A stretch of 64,000 bases of DNA from Pseudidiomarina donghaiensis (GCF_900116895.1 NZ_FPCF01000003.1:62001-126000); one strand, 5' to 3'. Positions 26,798 to 36,221 are shown, counted from the stretch's first letter. The notes: a model not told the origin generated them from the sequence alone. Numbers and translations are program-made.

Positions 26798-27841
26798 ATG
26801 CAAGTAGCCAAGCGTTCTGCTGAGTTAATTGGGCAAACAGACTTATTGCGATTGAACGCATTATCTGACCTAACTGGCTGCGAAATTTTCGTGAAATTAG
26901 AGTCACAAAACCCGGGTGGCTCGATTAAAGATCGCGCCGCCCTGCAAATTATTACCGACGCGTTAAAAAGTGGCGAACTTGAGCCAGGCATGACGGTGGT
27001 GGAGGGCACTGCGGGGAACACTGGTATTGGCTTAGCTTTGGTTGCACGGTCGTTTGGTTTGAACATGTTGGCGGTGATGCCAAATGATCAGAGCAAAGAA
27101 AAAGAACGCATGATCACCTTGCATGGGGCGCAGCTAAAAACTGTTGACCCAGTGCCGTTCAAAAACGAAAACCATTTTTACCACACGGCGCGGCGCTTGG
27201 CTGAGCAACGCGATGACTACTGGTGGGCAAACCAATTTGAGAATACCAGCAATGCTCAAGCGCATTATCTCACAACCGGCCCAGAAATATGGGACCAGAC
27301 CAAAGGAGAGGTCGATATTTTCGTTTCGGTTGCAGGAACAGGCGGAACTATTGCTGGTAACTCGAGATATTTAAAAGAGCGGAATCCTGATCTGCAAGTG
27401 TGGCTGGCCGATCCTGATGGTTCCGGTATATATAGCTATTTAAAAACCGGCGAGTATGTAAGCCAAGGCAGTTCGTTTACCGAAGGCATTGGCATCATGC
27501 GTTTGGTTGAGAATTTCAAACAAGCGCACATTGATGCGGCTGTTAACTTACCTGATGCCGATCTGGTCACCTTATCGCGTTATATGGTTGAACAAGAAGG
27601 TTTGGTGCTAGGTAGTAGTTCGTGCTTAAACGTGGCGGGAGCCTTGCAAGCAGCGCTGCTGCATGGCCCGGGTAAAACCATTGTTACTTTTGCTTGTGAC
27701 TTAGGTGAACGTTCGGCCAGCAAGCTATACAATAAAGAGTACTTGCAACAGCGTGGTGTTCGTACCGAGCCTGAACCCATTCAAGAGCTGTTAGCGCGTT
27801 ATCGAGATCAAGGTGAGCAGGTTTGGTACAAGCAATCTTAA
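26798..27841 (+). CDS. PLP-dependent cysteine synthase-like enzyme
   Basis: A 347-residue fold-type II PLP enzyme. NPGGSIKDRAALQII holds the Schiff-base Lys; EGTAGNTGIGLALVA is the substrate loop; SVAGTGGTIAGNSRYL is the phosphate-binding loop; and LGSSSCLNVAGAL is the C-terminal PLP ring contact. It belongs to the CysK/CysM (O-acetylserine sulfhydrylase) group but is about 40 residues longer than E. coli CysM. The active-site text is EGTAGNTG where classical CysK has TSGNTG, so another beta-replacement substrate cannot be excluded. The AGGAAGGAG site precedes the ATG. It overlaps the next gene by 19 bases. Confidence 0.85.
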   Translation: MQVAKRSAELIGQTDLLRLNALSDLTGCEIFVKLESQNPGGSIKDRAALQIITDALKSGELEPGMTVVEGTAGNTGIGLALVARSFGLNMLAVMPNDQSKEKERMITLHGAQLKTVDPVPFKNENHFYHTARRLAEQRDDYWWANQFENTSNAQAHYLTTGPEIWDQTKGEVDIFVSVAGTGGTIAGNSRYLKERNPDLQVWLADPDGSGIYSYLKTGEYVSQGSSFTEGIGIMRLVENFKQAHIDAAVNLPDADLVTLSRYMVEQEGLVLGSSSCLNVAGALQAALLHGPGKTIVTFACDLGERSASKLYNKEYLQQRGVRTEPEPIQELLARYRDQGEQVWYKQS

Positions 27842-28926
27842 AACCCGGTAAGATGACAGTCGTTTTTGCAGCCTTAATAGTTTGGGCAACGACTTCACTT
27901 GCTGCTGCGCAAGAAACTGCGCAAGAAATACTTGAGTTACCAACACGTGAGCAGCCTTCTCGCGAGCAAACAATACCGGAGCTTTCAAAGCCGGAGTCGT
28001 TACGTCACTCGCTAACTATTATTGCGCATCGTGGGGCATCTGGGTATGCCCCTGAACACACCCTTCCTGCTGTGGCTATAGCTCACGCGCAACATGCAGA
28101 CTTCATTGAACAAGACGTGGTACTAACGCGAGATCACGTGCCTGTTGTACTGCACGACTTGCGGTTAGATGCAGTGACCAATGTAGCTGATGTTTTTCCG
28201 GAAAAATATCGTCCAGATGGTCATTATTATGTCATGGATTTTTCGTTTGCAGAGTTACAACAATTGAAGGTAAACGAGCGGCGCAATAAAGACGGTAAGC
28301 AGCGTTACCCAGATCGATTTAGCAGCAAACTCGGTCATTTCCATATCATGTCGTTAGCGCAGCAAATAGAACTTATTCTTGGGCTTAACGCGAGCAGCGG
28401 TCGTGATACGGGAATTTATGTTGAGATGAAAAGTGCTCGCTGGCACAAAAAACAAAATTATGACCTCGTGGAATCAACTATGGGTGTGTTGGCTCGCTAT
28501 GATTTTACCCAAGTTGATACGCCAGCACCGATATATTTGCAAAGCTTTGACCCAGAAGTGTTACGCCGGTTAAAGCGGGAGTTTCGAACTGAAATTCCGC
28601 TGATTCAGCTAGTTGCTGAGAATAGTTGGAATGAAAGTGACATTGATTACGATATGATGCGCACTGCAGCTGGTTTGGAGACATTGCGAAGCTATGCGTC
28701 CGGAGTTGGAGTGTGGTTAAATCATATTTTTTTAGGTTTTGATGATCACGGCAATCCGCAGTTTTCAGATATTGTCAAACATGCTCATGCTGCCGGGTTA
28801 CTCGTTCATGTTTACACCCTGCGCGCAGATGACTTACCTGAAGGTGTTGCAAGTTATCAACAGCTTAAAACGTGGTTAACTGAGCTTGGCGTAGACGGTA
28901 TTTTTACCGATTTTCCAGACCGTTAG
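27823..28926 (+). CDS. glpQ: Periplasmic glycerophosphodiester phosphodiesterase
   Basis: A 367-residue exported enzyme that splits glycerophosphodiesters to glycerol-3-phosphate and an alcohol. TTG 27823 is preferred as start because AAGGTGAG sits 6-7 bases upstream and the extra residues supply the basic n-region of the signal peptide; ATG 27853 is the alternative. The signal probably ends at SLAAAQ. A Glu/Pro-rich linker follows. The catalytic domain shows IIAHRGASGYAPEHTLPA, FIEQDVVLTRDHVPVVLHD and the C-terminal GVDGIFTDFPD, all GlpQ signatures including catalytic His and metal-binding Glu/Asp. It overlaps the preceding gene by 19 bases and the convergent GNAT gene by 23 bases. Confidence 0.92.
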   Translation: MVQAILKPGKMTVVFAALIVWATTSLAAAQETAQEILELPTREQPSREQTIPELSKPESLRHSLTIIAHRGASGYAPEHTLPAVAIAHAQHADFIEQDVVLTRDHVPVVLHDLRLDAVTNVADVFPEKYRPDGHYYVMDFSFAELQQLKVNERRNKDGKQRYPDRFSSKLGHFHIMSLAQQIELILGLNASSGRDTGIYVEMKSARWHKKQNYDLVESTMGVLARYDFTQVDTPAPIYLQSFDPEVLRRLKREFRTEIPLIQLVAENSWNESDIDYDMMRTAAGLETLRSYASGVGVWLNHIFLGFDDHGNPQFSDIVKHAHAAGLLVHVYTLRADDLPEGVASYQQLKTWLTELGVDGIFTDFPDR

Positions 28927-29395
28927 CCTCTGACCACAAGCTTAAGCGCATGCGGTAGCCGTCGGTGCCGTCATCATAGTAGTCGGGAAGCACGTCAACG
29001 ACCGCAAAATCATACTTCTCATAAAGCTTTATCGCAGGAGTATTATCTGTTTTCACTTCAAGGCTGAGCGCACTAGCACCGTGCTGTTTGGCGGTAAAAA
29101 TAGCGAATTCAAGCAACTGTTTACCAATACCTAAACCACGAGCTGCTGGCGCGGTAGCTATTGAGTAAAGTCGCCAGATACGACTGTTGCGGCGTGTAAG
29201 CAGTAGTAAGTAGCCCATTAAGGTGCCATCGCACTCACATAAATAAACATGTGCTGAGTGGGCGTTTATTAATCGCTTGAAGCTTTTGGGCCCCATTCGG
29301 CTGTAATCAAAACAACGACTTTCAAGAGCAACAAGCGCTGCGACATCAGCGCTTGTTGCTTCGCGAAAGTGACAGTTTGTGGTTACTGTACTCAT
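28904..29395 (-). CDS. GNAT family N-acetyltransferase (RimI-like)
   Basis: The product of about 163 residues starts at ATG 29395 (MSTVTTNCHF); ATG 29407, inside the end of the upstream gene, is an alternative. Motif A of the GNAT fold is clear: YSIATAPAARGLGIGKQLLE with the RGLGIG acetyl-CoA loop. ALSLEVKTDNTPAIKLYEKY follows, as in RimI. It is directly downstream of the RLAN/RimK-like ATP-grasp gene and probably translationally coupled to it. The conserved pairing suggests the two act on the same product or protein, but the substrate is unknown. Confidence 0.85.
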   Translation of the reverse strand: MSTVTTNCHFREATSADVAALVALESRCFDYSRMGPKSFKRLINAHSAHVYLCECDGTLMGYLLLLTRRNSRIWRLYSIATAPAARGLGIGKQLLEFAIFTAKQHGASALSLEVKTDNTPAIKLYEKYDFAVVDVLPDYYDDGTDGYRMRLSLWSEANGLENR

Positions 29396-29396
29396 G

Positions 29397-30860
29397 TTAT
29401 TTTTCATCAAGGCGACGGGCAAAGTCGCGCATAATAATGTGGTATAGCTCGTCACCTAACAGCAAATCTTCAACCCCAGCGTCAATCGAAGGGTTGTCGT
29501 TTATCTCAATGATAACTGGACCTTTGGGTGTGACCTTCATGTCGACACCATACAAACCATCACCAATAAGACGCGTGGCTTGTAACGCCGTGCGCACTAC
29601 GTCTTTCGGTACCTGATGCACACCTACAGTTTCAAAACCACCAGACTTAGCTCGGCTGGTTGAGCTCGCATGGTTGTATATTTGCCAATGATTACGCGCC
29701 ATAAAATATTTACAGGCATAAATTGGTCGGTTGTTTAAAATACCGATACGCCAGTCAAAGTCAGTTTTTACAAACTCTTGCGCAAGCAAAATCGTTGATT
29801 TATTAAATAACTCTGCAGCAACGCGACGAAATTCTTGCTCATTTTCGGCTTTTTCAACGCCAATAGAAAATGAACCATCTGGAATTTTTAGAACCACTGG
29901 ATAGCCTAAACGCTCACCAATTTTTGCGTAGTCAAGTTCTTGTTGGCTAAGCAGCAATTCGGTGCGTGGTGTAGGAATATGGTGCTTGTCTAAAAGTTCT
30001 TTCAAAAATACTTTGTTGGCACATTGCAAAATAGAATGCGGTGCGTCAATAACCACCATGCCATTGGCTTCTGCTTTTTTTGCAAAATGGTAGGTGTAAT
30101 GGTTTATTCGTGTTGTTTCACGAATAAATAAGGCGTCAAACTCCAATAATCGATTGTAGTCTTCAGCCGTAATCAGCTCGGCTTCAATATCAGCCTCTTT
30201 GGCTGCTTTAATAAATTTTTGCAGCGCTTTCTTATCGCTCGTAGGAATCGGTTCATTAGGGTCATGCAAAATTGCCAAATCGTAGCGGTACTCTTTGGGT
30301 GCGCGTGCTTTGCGCCAAACGCGTTTGCTAAAACTATCCAAGGCATCACCAAAAAAGGTTTGTTGGTCGTCAGACAAGTCTGGTAGTGCGCCTGCAATCA
30401 ATTGATTAATAAACCAACGGCCTTGATAACTAAACTCCACCCAAATGATGGGGCATGGGTAGCGGTCAAATATCTGTCGTGCAAAGTTACTCAGCAATGG
30501 TTGTTCTGTTTGTCCAAAGCAAATCAGCACACGAACGGACTTTTCTTTGTCTGCGGCGCTTAGAAATTTATTCAGTGCTTTGTCAGTATTCGCCAGTAAC
30601 AACTGATAATGGTTGAAGTTGGCTAAGTCGTTAATTGTTGTCACCGACGGCAGTACGCGCTGCCCCCTAGCTTCTGCTAACAAGCTAACGTAATAGCCGG
30701 TCGATAAATAGCTTAAATCGCCGCATAAATTGAGGATTTGAGTGCGACTTTTACTTGATGTTTGAAGTAAGTATTCACTAGCGGTAACGGTTGACTGGCT
30801 AGGGTAATACGGCTGCCAGTCGGTGATGTCATCAAGAATGATTAAAGCTGAGTTTTGCAT
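29397..30860 (-). CDS. RimK-family ATP-grasp ligase with RLAN N-terminal domain
   Basis: A 487-residue protein. The first 200 residues match the RLAN domain (RimK-like ATP-grasp N-terminal), with YLSTGYYVSLLAEARGQRVL. The C-terminal 290 residues are an ATP-grasp domain: CANKVFLKELLDKHHIPTPR, LGYPVVLKIPDGSFSIGV for ATP binding, and GVDMKVTPKGPVIIEINDNP with metal-binding Glu/Asn. RimK-type enzymes add amino acids, often Glu, to carboxyl ends of proteins or small molecules. The substrate of RLAN proteins is not established. It forms an operon with the GNAT gene. GGAG precedes the start. Confidence 0.87.
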   Translation of the reverse strand: MQNSALIILDDITDWQPYYPSQSTVTASEYLLQTSSKSRTQILNLCGDLSYLSTGYYVSLLAEARGQRVLPSVTTINDLANFNHYQLLLANTDKALNKFLSAADKEKSVRVLICFGQTEQPLLSNFARQIFDRYPCPIIWVEFSYQGRWFINQLIAGALPDLSDDQQTFFGDALDSFSKRVWRKARAPKEYRYDLAILHDPNEPIPTSDKKALQKFIKAAKEADIEAELITAEDYNRLLEFDALFIRETTRINHYTYHFAKKAEANGMVVIDAPHSILQCANKVFLKELLDKHHIPTPRTELLLSQQELDYAKIGERLGYPVVLKIPDGSFSIGVEKAENEQEFRRVAAELFNKSTILLAQEFVKTDFDWRIGILNNRPIYACKYFMARNHWQIYNHASSTSRAKSGGFETVGVHQVPKDVVRTALQATRLIGDGLYGVDMKVTPKGPVIIEINDNPSIDAGVEDLLLGDELYHIIMRDFARRLDEK

Positions 30861-31023
30861 GATTGCTCCAATGCTAATTTGCCGCGCATTTTTAGCTTAA
30901 TTTAACCAAAACACAATAGCCCTACGAAATATATTTTTCGGTAAATTTTTACCTTGAAAAATAGCTCTATCGGTTCATGTAAGCTATTCTTGTTGTTACA
31001 AATATAGCGTGGAGTTTATTGAT

Positions 31024-31530
31024 ATGCTCACTTTGCTGGCAAAGTTTTTTAAAGCACTCAACTCTGAGTCTGGTGCATGGGCGTTAGCTTTTGCATTTGT
31101 GCTTGGTATGGTGATGGGTTTTACGCCATTATGGCGAGTGCACAATCTAGTTATCTTGCTGATTGCGTTATTATTTCGAATTAACCTAACTGGGTTTATT
31201 TTGAGTTTTGCCGTCTGTTCAGCGATAGCTTATTTACTAGACCCATGGTTTCATCAAGTAGGCTTTTACTTACTGTCGCATGAAAGCTGGCAACCGTTGT
31301 GGCAGTCGTTATATCAGTCAGCCTTTTGGCGGGTCATGCAATTCCACCACACTATTACCCTCGGTAGCTTTCTTCTAAGTATCGCATTTGCCCCTGTCTT
31401 ATTAGGGGTGAGCTTCTATATCATCACGCAATATCGACGTCGAATTCAAACTTGGTTTAATAAACTTAAAATTGTACAAATGCTTAAGGCCAACAGGTTC
31501 TGGGCTATTTATTCAGAGTTACGAGGCTAA
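31024..31530 (+). CDS. TIGR03546 family membrane protein
   Basis: The ATG at 31024 is preferred to GTG 31009 because GGAG (31011-31014) is placed for it. The product is 168 residues with three to four hydrophobic helices. FVLGMVMGFTPLWRVHNLVI and FILSFAVCSAIAYLLDP match the TIGR03546 pattern (DUF2062-like). The adjacent TIGR03545 gene, five bases downstream, is its constant partner. The function is unknown; the pair is probably an inner-membrane or envelope-biogenesis module. Confidence 0.8.
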   Translation: MLTLLAKFFKALNSESGAWALAFAFVLGMVMGFTPLWRVHNLVILLIALLFRINLTGFILSFAVCSAIAYLLDPWFHQVGFYLLSHESWQPLWQSLYQSAFWRVMQFHHTITLGSFLLSIAFAPVLLGVSFYIITQYRRRIQTWFNKLKIVQMLKANRFWAIYSELRG

Positions 31531-31535
31531 TCATT

Positions 31536-33323
31536 ATGACTGATACAACATCAAAGCCGCAGATGCGCCGCAGTGCTATTCGCTGGCCTGGCTTGGCTGC
31601 ATTTGTCATTATTTGTGCGTTGTTAGCAGCGTTTACCTGGTTGCTGTTAGACACCATTTTAAAATGGACCTTTGAAACCTCGGTAGGCACGTTAAACGGA
31701 GCGGAAGTTAACATTGAGTCGGTTGAGCATAGCTGGAGTCCTTTAGGTGTCAAAATATCTGGAGTACAGGTAACCGACCCAGCTAAGCCAGAGATGAATC
31801 GGCTGGTGATTGGTGAAGTAACCGCACAACTAAACCTAGAGCAATTACTATTGGGGCGCCTACACTTTGAAAATGTGGTTAGTTCAGGTATTCGCGCGTT
31901 TCAACCGCGCCAAGCGCCGGGTGAGGTTTATGCCGCACCAACTAAAGAGGATGCGAAAGCCTGGGCTAAACAGGGGCTGGAGTCGCTTAATTTAAGCTTG
32001 CCTAGTGCCGATGATATTGTCGCGCGCCTTGATTTAAAAACGCCTGCGGCAATTGAACAAGCAAAAACATCTATTGCGCAGAGCAAAGCAACGCTTGAAG
32101 ACATTAAGGCGAAGCTACCAACTCGTGAAAAGCTAGCTGAATATGAACAGCAATTGAAAGCACTTAGCGAAAGCAAAATTGAAACACCAACACAGTTACA
32201 GCAAAAGCGAGAAGAATTTGCAGCATTGAAGAAAAAGTTTGAGGCTGACAAAGCACAAATCAATGAGATAAAAGTATCTGCGCAAGAATCCTTGTCGCAG
32301 TTAAAGTCTGCATTTGCAGTAGTAAAAGCTGCGCCAGCTGCGGATATGGAACGCGCGCAGCAACTCATGCAGCTAAATAGCGAAGGTTTAAGCGAAATTA
32401 CTGCGGTATTGTTCGGTGAACAAATGCGCCAATGGAGCGAATATATGCTACTTGCTTATGAGCAACTGGCTCCAATGTTGGCGCGCTCAGCTGACGAAAA
32501 GCTGATTAAACCACAACGCGGTGAAGGTATTTGGTTTGAGTTCAGCAATACGCAACAACCACCGTCATTTTTAATAAAAAAAGCCAAAACCGAATTTGCT
32601 TGGGGCGAATCGCTGTTGGACGTAGACTGGACAAATATCACTCATCAGCATGAGCAATTAGGCCAGCCTACGACATTTGTGGCGCGGGCAGCCAATTCGG
32701 CTTTATGGCAGCTGTTAAACCTGAATGGTGAGCTTGCTTTAACGGCGGATGGTATAGATGCAAAACAGCAGTGGCAAGTTCAAGGTATTCGGTTGAATAA
32801 CCTTAAGCTGAGCGAGCAAACTCAGTTTACAGCAACCTTATTAGCGTCGTTGCTAGACTCTGAAGGTACAGTAACCTTGCAGAACAGTGTATTCGATGGT
32901 GGCGGAACGGTTCGGCTATCAGATATGAAGGTGTCAGCCAATGCCGATAATAAGTGGGCAGCAGTCGTTGCCGATGCGCTGACTCAGCTAAACCGATTAG
33001 ATATTAATGCGGATATTGCAGGCCAGCTAACACAGCCATCGTTCAGCTTTGCTTCTGATTTAGATCGTCAGTTAGGTAACGCATTGAAAACGGCGGCTTT
33101 AGACGCTGGCAAAGCTGAGTTGTCTGGCCTGCAGAACCGTCTGCAAGAACAGTCAAGTGGCTTTTTAGGTGCCAACCAAGACGACTTGGCAGCATTTGAA
33201 GGCTTGCTGTCTGATGCTGAGCAACGAGACAAGAAGCTTCAAGACTTATTAAAAGCCAAGTTCGAAGGTGCTATTGAAGACAAACTAAAAGACAAGCTAA
33301 AAGGTATTTTGGGTGGTAATTAA
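31536..33323 (+). CDS. TIGR03545 family envelope protein (AsmA-like layout)
   Basis: A 595-residue protein with an N-terminal membrane anchor (about residues 17-40, LAAFVIICALLAAFTWLLLD). A strand-rich region like the start of AsmA-type proteins follows (VNIESVEHSWSPLGVKISGV, MNRLVIGEVTAQLNLEQLL). Next is a long coiled coil at about 160-265, then more strand-rich sequence (FSFASDLDRQLGNALKTAA). The order N-terminal anchor, beta region, coiled coil, beta region fits the TIGR03545 family. It may span the periplasm as a scaffold or lipid-handling protein; that is inference. It is paired with the TIGR03546 gene. Confidence 0.78.
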   Translation: MTDTTSKPQMRRSAIRWPGLAAFVIICALLAAFTWLLLDTILKWTFETSVGTLNGAEVNIESVEHSWSPLGVKISGVQVTDPAKPEMNRLVIGEVTAQLNLEQLLLGRLHFENVVSSGIRAFQPRQAPGEVYAAPTKEDAKAWAKQGLESLNLSLPSADDIVARLDLKTPAAIEQAKTSIAQSKATLEDIKAKLPTREKLAEYEQQLKALSESKIETPTQLQQKREEFAALKKKFEADKAQINEIKVSAQESLSQLKSAFAVVKAAPAADMERAQQLMQLNSEGLSEITAVLFGEQMRQWSEYMLLAYEQLAPMLARSADEKLIKPQRGEGIWFEFSNTQQPPSFLIKKAKTEFAWGESLLDVDWTNITHQHEQLGQPTTFVARAANSALWQLLNLNGELALTADGIDAKQQWQVQGIRLNNLKLSEQTQFTATLLASLLDSEGTVTLQNSVFDGGGTVRLSDMKVSANADNKWAAVVADALTQLNRLDINADIAGQLTQPSFSFASDLDRQLGNALKTAALDAGKAELSGLQNRLQEQSSGFLGANQDDLAAFEGLLSDAEQRDKKLQDLLKAKFEGAIEDKLKDKLKGILGGN

Positions 33324-33329
33324 ACCGCA

Positions 33330-33356
33330 GAGAACACCGGTTGAACCGGTGTTCTC
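33330..33356. terminator. Perfect 11-bp hairpin between convergent genes
   Basis: GAGAACACCGG (33330-33340), TTGAA loop and CCGGTGTTCTC (33346-33356) lie between the TIGR03545 and esterase genes. There is no T-run on either side, so termination would be weak. It may protect 3' ends. Confidence 0.5.
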
Positions 33357-33363
33357 GACCCCA

Positions 33364-34542
33364 TTAGTTATTGATAAACTCTGCTAACTCTTCTGCTTTA
33401 GACTGAATATTATAAACACCGTCCAAATGCCCGAAGGTTCCATCAATTTCAGCGTACTTAGGTTGCTTGCCTTGCTCTTCTAAAACATCCACGGCTTGCT
33501 TCGCTAAATAAGGTTGTAGCAACAAATCATTTTTTGCCGGTAGGAACAGTGTTTTTGCTTTTACTTGTGCAAGTCCCGTTGCTAAGTCTTTGTCATGACC
33601 GGCGACAAAAAGCTGATTTGCGCGAACTAAATAAAGAATATGATTTGCGTCCGCAAGCGGTGCACGCTGCGCAGCGCCACCGAACCAAAAGTCGGTTGCA
33701 GGTAAGCCATTTAATACACTTTCGAGTGCCGATTTAGGTAATACCTCTTGTGCCGGAGACATAGCGTTAAAGGCCACTGGATGCATGGCTTGCTGAGTAA
33801 TCATGACTAAACTGTTGGTAACGCCAACTAATGGTGCTGGTCCACTGTAGTAATCCCCACCATTCCAGTTCGGGTCTAAACGAATAGGCCGTGCCCAATG
33901 TTCAAGAGCGGTTATAGTCCATGCGTCCATTGCTCCGGCACCAATTACCGACACCATGCGCTCGACCATGTCGGGGTAAGCTGCTGCCCACTCAATGGCT
34001 TGTAATGATCCCATTGATGCACCAACGACAGCATGCAGCTTCTTGATGCCTAAACTTTGCAGCAGGGCGTGTTGAACGTTGACAAAATCTCGAATAGTCA
34101 CCACCGGAAAGTCTAAACCGTATGGTTTGCCGGTTTCAGGGTTAATAGATGCAGGGCCCGTAGTAACAACATGTGGTAAGTTGGGAAAAGCATTCACCAA
34201 AGTGTCAGAACTAATAACGTAGTATTTATTGGTATCAATCGCTTTGCCTGGCCCAATAATCGCGTCCCAGTACCCTGGTTGTGGGTCGTCTGGCGTGTAC
34301 TTGCCAGCAGCATGACTATTACCCGAGAAAAAGTGGGTAATGAGAATAACATTGTCTCTATTTTCATTGAGCTTGCCGTAGGCTTCCCAGCCGACATTGA
34401 CTTCAGCAATGGTTTCGCCGCTTACGGTACTAAAGTTTTTGCTGCTGAAGGTCTTCTTTTCAACAAGTAAGTCAGCATAAGCCGCAGAGCTACACGCAAT
34501 ACATGCAGCAACTAAAAAAGTTGTTAATAAACGCGAAATCAT
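33364..34542 (-). CDS. Exported MetX-like alpha/beta hydrolase (putative esterase)
   Basis: A 392-residue protein with a signal peptide (hydrophobic residues 5-22, probable cleavage after AAYA). The body follows the homoserine O-acetyltransferase (MetX) fold. It has ITHFFSGNSHAAGKY for the oxyanion region, VVGASMGSLQAIEW with the nucleophile Ser, an Asp in LFLPAKNDLLL, and a His in GTFGHLDGVYN. MetX is cytoplasmic; export makes homoserine acetylation unlikely, and such secreted homologues are classed as putative esterases. It is the last gene of a minus-strand operon, overlapping the acyl-CoA synthetase by four bases. Release of an acid from an ester in the periplasm is a plausible role. Confidence 0.85.
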   Translation of the reverse strand: MISRLLTTFLVAACIACSSAAYADLLVEKKTFSSKNFSTVSGETIAEVNVGWEAYGKLNENRDNVILITHFFSGNSHAAGKYTPDDPQPGYWDAIIGPGKAIDTNKYYVISSDTLVNAFPNLPHVVTTGPASINPETGKPYGLDFPVVTIRDFVNVQHALLQSLGIKKLHAVVGASMGSLQAIEWAAAYPDMVERMVSVIGAGAMDAWTITALEHWARPIRLDPNWNGGDYYSGPAPLVGVTNSLVMITQQAMHPVAFNAMSPAQEVLPKSALESVLNGLPATDFWFGGAAQRAPLADANHILYLVRANQLFVAGHDKDLATGLAQVKAKTLFLPAKNDLLLQPYLAKQAVDVLEEQGKQPKYAEIDGTFGHLDGVYNIQSKAEELAEFINN

Positions 34543-36206
34543 GATGATTGCTCCATCAGGTAATTAAAGTACTGCTTGCGCAGTTCATTCTTGATTAGCT
34601 TGCCGGTGCCGGTATGTGGCAATTCATCGACAATTAAAATGTCGTCGGGGGTCCACCACTTGGCTATTTTTCCAGCTAAAAACTCATAAATATCCTGCTT
34701 ATTGATGGCTGCGCTGGTATTTAATACAACCAGAAGCAGAGGTCGCTCATCCCATTTAGGGTGTTTCACACCAATGACGCAGCTTTCTTTCACCGCGGGG
34801 TGTTGACTCGTAATGCTTTCAATTTCGAGCGAACTTATCCACTCGCCACCGCTTTTAATCACATCCTTCTTACGATCAACAACCTTCATGTATCCGTGAC
34901 TATCGATAACGGCAATGTCACCCGTTGCTAACCAGCCATCGGGAAATGTTTCTGGATCATCACGCTGAAAATAGCGCTGTGTTATCCAAGGTCCGCGGAC
35001 ACGCAGCTCGCCAGAAGTTTCGCCATCATGTGGCAGTGGATTCCCGTTCGCATCGGCAATCATCATATCGACCCCATAGCAGGCTCGCCCAGCAGTGGTT
35101 TGAATGGCATATCTTTCGGTTTTAGGTAATGCCATTAGCTTAGCTGTTGGCGGTGCCGAACATGCTAAAGGACCAGTCTCGGTCATCCCCCAGATAGGCT
35201 GCCAATAAATGTTGTAGCACTCGTCATAAATTTTTACGAGCCCCAAAGGTGACGCTGCTCCACCGACACAAACCCGCTGCAATGAAGGAACCCGTTGCTT
35301 AGTTTCACTTAAATAGCTGTGTAGGGTTAACCAAATAGTCGGCACTCCAAGACTAACCGTAACCTGTTCTGAATGAATGAGCTCATACATCGCGTCACCC
35401 GACATGCCAGACCCTGGAAGTACCAATTTGCAGCCGGCTAATGGCGCTGCGTATGGAGCACCCCAGGCCCCCACATGGTACATCGCTACCATCGGCATGA
35501 GCACGGTGTCCTCACGTAAGTCTAGTAGCTCTGCGCTAGCGGTTGCTTGAGCGTGTAACACGGTTGAACGGTGAGAAGTTAACACGCCTTTTGGGTTGCC
35601 GGTTGTGCCCGAGGTATAACAGAGAAGCGCTGCCGTATTTTCGGAGAATACTGGCCAGTTAAACTGTTGCGGCTTATTTGCCAATAGCGCTTCGTAGTTG
35701 TGCACCGGTAAGGCTAAGTGATCAACGTTAGGTTGTGCTGTTTCGTCACATAACACAATAATGCCTTTGACCGTTTTTAGGTCAGTAGCAAACTCTTCAA
35801 GCAATGGCATGAAGCTAATGTCAATAAACAGCCAAGTCGCTTCAGCGTCGTTAATAATCCATCGAATTTGATCGGCAATCAAACGCGGATTTACGGTGTG
35901 AATAACCGCACCAACACCGCTTACCGCGTAATACAGCTCCATATGGCGATAAGTATTCCACGCTAAAGTGGCAACGCGATCACCCGGTTCTATATTCAGC
36001 TCAGTTAAGGCGTGAGCCAGCTGACTAGTGCGCTGGTAACAGTCAGCATAGGTGTAGCGATGAATATCTCCCTCTAAACGACGCGAGACGATTTCTTGCG
36101 TTGGATGTCGGCGTACTGCATGTCGCAATAGATCAATGATCAGCAGCTGACTTGATTGTGCATCACCTGGTAAGACTGGGTGTGTCTGCTGTGAGGTTTC
36201 AAACAT
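34539..36206 (-). CDS. AMP-forming acyl-CoA synthetase
   Basis: A 555-residue adenylate-forming enzyme. LLCYTSGTTGNPKGVLTSHR is the P-loop; GMTETGPLACSA and LATGDIAVIDSHGYMKVVDR are further core motifs. LPHTGTGKLIKNELR holds the catalytic Lys of the C-terminal domain. The overall form, with NPRLIADQIRWIINDAEA, is that of medium/long-chain fatty acid-CoA ligases such as FadK and AlkK. It would activate an imported carboxylic acid with ATP and CoA. AAGGAG precedes the start. It lies between GntP permease and esterase genes in one operon. The acid chain type cannot be decided. Confidence 0.9.
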   Translation of the reverse strand: MFETSQQTHPVLPGDAQSSQLLIIDLLRHAVRRHPTQEIVSRRLEGDIHRYTYADCYQRTSQLAHALTELNIEPGDRVATLAWNTYRHMELYYAVSGVGAVIHTVNPRLIADQIRWIINDAEATWLFIDISFMPLLEEFATDLKTVKGIIVLCDETAQPNVDHLALPVHNYEALLANKPQQFNWPVFSENTAALLCYTSGTTGNPKGVLTSHRSTVLHAQATASAELLDLREDTVLMPMVAMYHVGAWGAPYAAPLAGCKLVLPGSGMSGDAMYELIHSEQVTVSLGVPTIWLTLHSYLSETKQRVPSLQRVCVGGAASPLGLVKIYDECYNIYWQPIWGMTETGPLACSAPPTAKLMALPKTERYAIQTTAGRACYGVDMMIADANGNPLPHDGETSGELRVRGPWITQRYFQRDDPETFPDGWLATGDIAVIDSHGYMKVVDRKKDVIKSGGEWISSLEIESITSQHPAVKESCVIGVKHPKWDERPLLLVVLNTSAAINKQDIYEFLAGKIAKWWTPDDILIVDELPHTGTGKLIKNELRKQYFNYLMEQSS

Positions 36207-36221
36207 ACTGGTGTACTCCTT

